From NCBI GenBank assembly GCA_937895515.1, contig CALAYS010000102.1:1-5334 (forward strand): a stretch of DNA of 5,334 nucleotides, read 5' to 3'. Origin of the DNA: an uncultured bacterium (GTDB lineage Bacteria; Patescibacteriota; Minisyncoccia; Phycocordibacterales; UBA9973). The translations under genes were made by a program, and so were the position numbers. The notes under the pieces are model-generated. The model was given only the letters and a program-made list of their open reading frames with translations, was not told where the DNA came from and made no database searches. Shown here in pieces: positions 4,457 through 5,334 of this stretch. Position 1 is the first letter of the stretch; each line of letters opens with the position of its first letter.

Positions 4457-4694
4457 TTCAATTCAAGGTTTAGATTGGCTTGAGCCAACATTTTAAACTC
4501 AATATTTTAAAATTTTTTTAACTATTTAGCTCAAAGTTGGGCCTTCTGAATAATAACCTAAACAAGATTTAAATTAATTTAAGCCAGGCTGAACATTTAA
4601 AACTTTGTTTTGGTAAAAAATAAGCTCCAAAAATAATTGATTTAGGCTGTATTTTAATTTTTAGTCGAAAAACTTTTTGGCTTCACCAACCTAA
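4457..4694. other. A+T-rich non-coding stretch with short related segments
   Basis: I see no gene here. TTGGCT (4475-4480) and AGCCAA (4483-4488) form a small palindrome followed by CATTTTAAA. A related string (AAGCCAGGCTGAACATTTAAA) recurs about 100 bases later in two blocks near 4582-4602, suggesting old duplicated or decayed sequence. Codon-like periodicity is not apparent. Confidence 0.45.
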
Positions 4695-4805
4695 GGTTGT
4701 CGACTATTCCAGTCAAATAAAGGCCTCCTGAATTACATCTCACAAGAAGAGGATTTTAATGCTTGGTATGAAATTCCTTCTGGAAAATTAGTATTGCACA
4801 ATTAG
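4695..4805 (+). pseudogene. possible gene relic without a start codon
   Basis: A forward frame is open from 4695 to the TAG at 4803-4805 (36 codons, no ATG). Its later part reads LLNYISQEEDFNAWYEIPSG and then KLVLHN, with protein-like composition unlike the A/T-driven translations around it. Just upstream, a different frame reads LVEKLFGFTNLRLSTIPVK before a stop at 4718-4720, so a frameshifted ancestral gene is conceivable. I cannot name the family. Chance is a real alternative. Confidence 0.25.
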
Positions 4806-4997
4806 CTTTATAACATATATTGCACGGCTATAGCTAATTTTGTGATAGACTTCATAACATATATTGCATACTCGGTTTTGTAATAGATATTGTGTACTTA
4901 ATTTTTAACATATATTATATGGCCATAGCTAACTTTGTCATAAAGCTTATAACAAAGTTAGTATACCTAATTTTGTAACCAAAATTACATACTTGAA

Positions 4998-5020
4998 TTT
5001 ATAACGAGGTCTGTTATAAA
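4998..5020. repeat. 8-bp inverted repeat within the tandem array
   Basis: TTTATAAC (4998-5005) and GTTATAAA (5013-5020) pair perfectly around the loop GAGGTCT. It occupies the end of one 77-base unit, at the same relative place as the palindrome at 5074-5096 in the next unit. Confidence 0.7.
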
Positions 5021-5073
5021 CTTAGTAACATATACTGTGTACTTAATTTTGTGACTAATATTGTATACTTGAA

Positions 5074-5096
5074 ATTATAACAAACTTTGTTATAAT
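5074..5096. repeat. perfect 11-bp palindrome in the tandem array
   Basis: ATTATAACAAA (5074-5084) and TTTGTTATAAT (5086-5096) are perfect inverted arms with a single central C. It ends one repeat unit. The near-absence of a spacer suits a dimeric protein-binding site or cruciform at least as well as an RNA hairpin. Confidence 0.75.
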
Positions 5097-5114
5097 CTTA
5101 ATAACACATATTGT

Positions 5115-5265
5115 AAATTTAATATAACTCTAACTGACCTAAAGAGAATATGGACTGCCTTTTTTAACAAACAACTTTGCAACATTTTGTTCTAAGTTGA
5201 CCATTCAAAATATTTTGTACTTGCTCCCGATTTCAAACTTATATTTCTTATTATTATTTTATATC
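5115..5265. promoter_or_regulatory. A+T-rich gap before the right-hand partial gene
   Basis: No ORF or structured element is evident. The last 30 bases before the ATG at 5266 are almost pure A/T, resembling the short upstream regions of the other genes, so a promoter is likely if the partial ORF is real. Confidence 0.3.
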
Positions 5266-5334
5266 ATGTCTGGTGATTACTTATTCTTTCATTATTGTAT
5301 GAATGATTCAAAGAATATTTCAAACTCAATTAAA
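5266..5334 (+). CDS. start of a gene that runs off the right edge (partial)
   Basis: An ATG at 5266 opens a frame that stays open for all 23 codons to the end of the window, beginning MSGDYLFFHYCMNDSKNIS. The ATG follows an A/T-only run ending in ATC, as does the start of the 225-residue gene. The peptide is too short to assign to a family. About 900 bases without another gene precede it, so a gene start here is plausible but unproven. Confidence 0.45.
   Translation, partial: MSGDYLFFHYCMNDSKNISNSIK

Larger units (their letters stand above)
4808..5114. repeat. diverged A+T-rich tandem repeat region
   Basis: TAACATATATTG or a close variant begins at 4811, 4855, 4906, 5026 and 5102, with a more diverged copy (TAACAAAGTTAG) at 4949. 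Spacing is 44, 51 and 43 in the first part, then 77 and 76. The two long units share the order TAACA..., TATACCTAATTTTGT or TGTACTTAATTTTGT, CATACTTGAA or TATACTTGAA, then an ATAAC...GTTATAA palindrome. No coding potential is visible. This looks like an old minisatellite. Confidence 0.75.

Noticed and set aside
4808..5114. CRISPR array
   Set aside because: Units are diverged, A+T-rich and unevenly spaced, with no identical direct repeats, unique spacers or cas genes.

Overview
The window looks like part of a large eukaryote-infecting DNA virus genome (Nucleocytoviricota, an amoeba-type giant virus). The reasons are A+T-rich DNA, short intronless genes packed head-to-head with gaps of 58-83 bases, a eukaryotic-type protein kinase, virus-style tRNA genes reading A/T-rich codons (AUA and AGA), and perfect small hairpins placed just after stop codons and beside tRNAs. 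The last pattern resembles the hairpin-directed mRNA 3'-end formation described in Mimivirus. I cannot assign a family. An amoebal host or endogenised viral segment is not excluded.

Left half (1-2844). A non-coding left margin carries six copies of a hexamer and a composite hairpin. It is followed by a minus-strand 507-residue protein that joins a CDK-like kinase to a cyclin-like C-terminal domain. An 83-base divergent gap separates this from a plus-strand 159-residue protein of unknown function. That gene converges with a minus-strand 109-residue protein ending in a possible SAP-like segment, and a tRNA-Ile(UAU) sits between the two, bounded by two perfect 10-bp hairpins.

Middle (2845-4427). 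A 58-base divergent gap leads into a plus-strand 225-residue protein of unknown function. It is followed by about 600 bases with no credible ORF that are about 49% G+C by hand count, against 20-22% in the adjacent AT-rich stretches I counted. This block contains an internal perfect 8-bp helix and a candidate closing helix of about 500-nt span, and I read it as a large structured non-coding RNA of unknown class. A run of small hairpins follows, ending at a minus-strand tRNA-Arg(UCU).

Right end (4428-5334). This is very A+T-rich and mostly non-coding. It holds a possible gene relic, a diverged tandem repeat (about 76-77 bases per unit in its later part) with embedded palindromes, and the start of a plus-strand ORF that leaves the window.

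Taken together, the fused kinase-cyclin is a plausible tool for changing host cell-cycle state, the two tRNAs may relieve codon mismatch with the host, and the hairpins probably punctuate transcripts. The structured RNA block and the kinase-cyclin fusion are the two features that most deserve follow-up.
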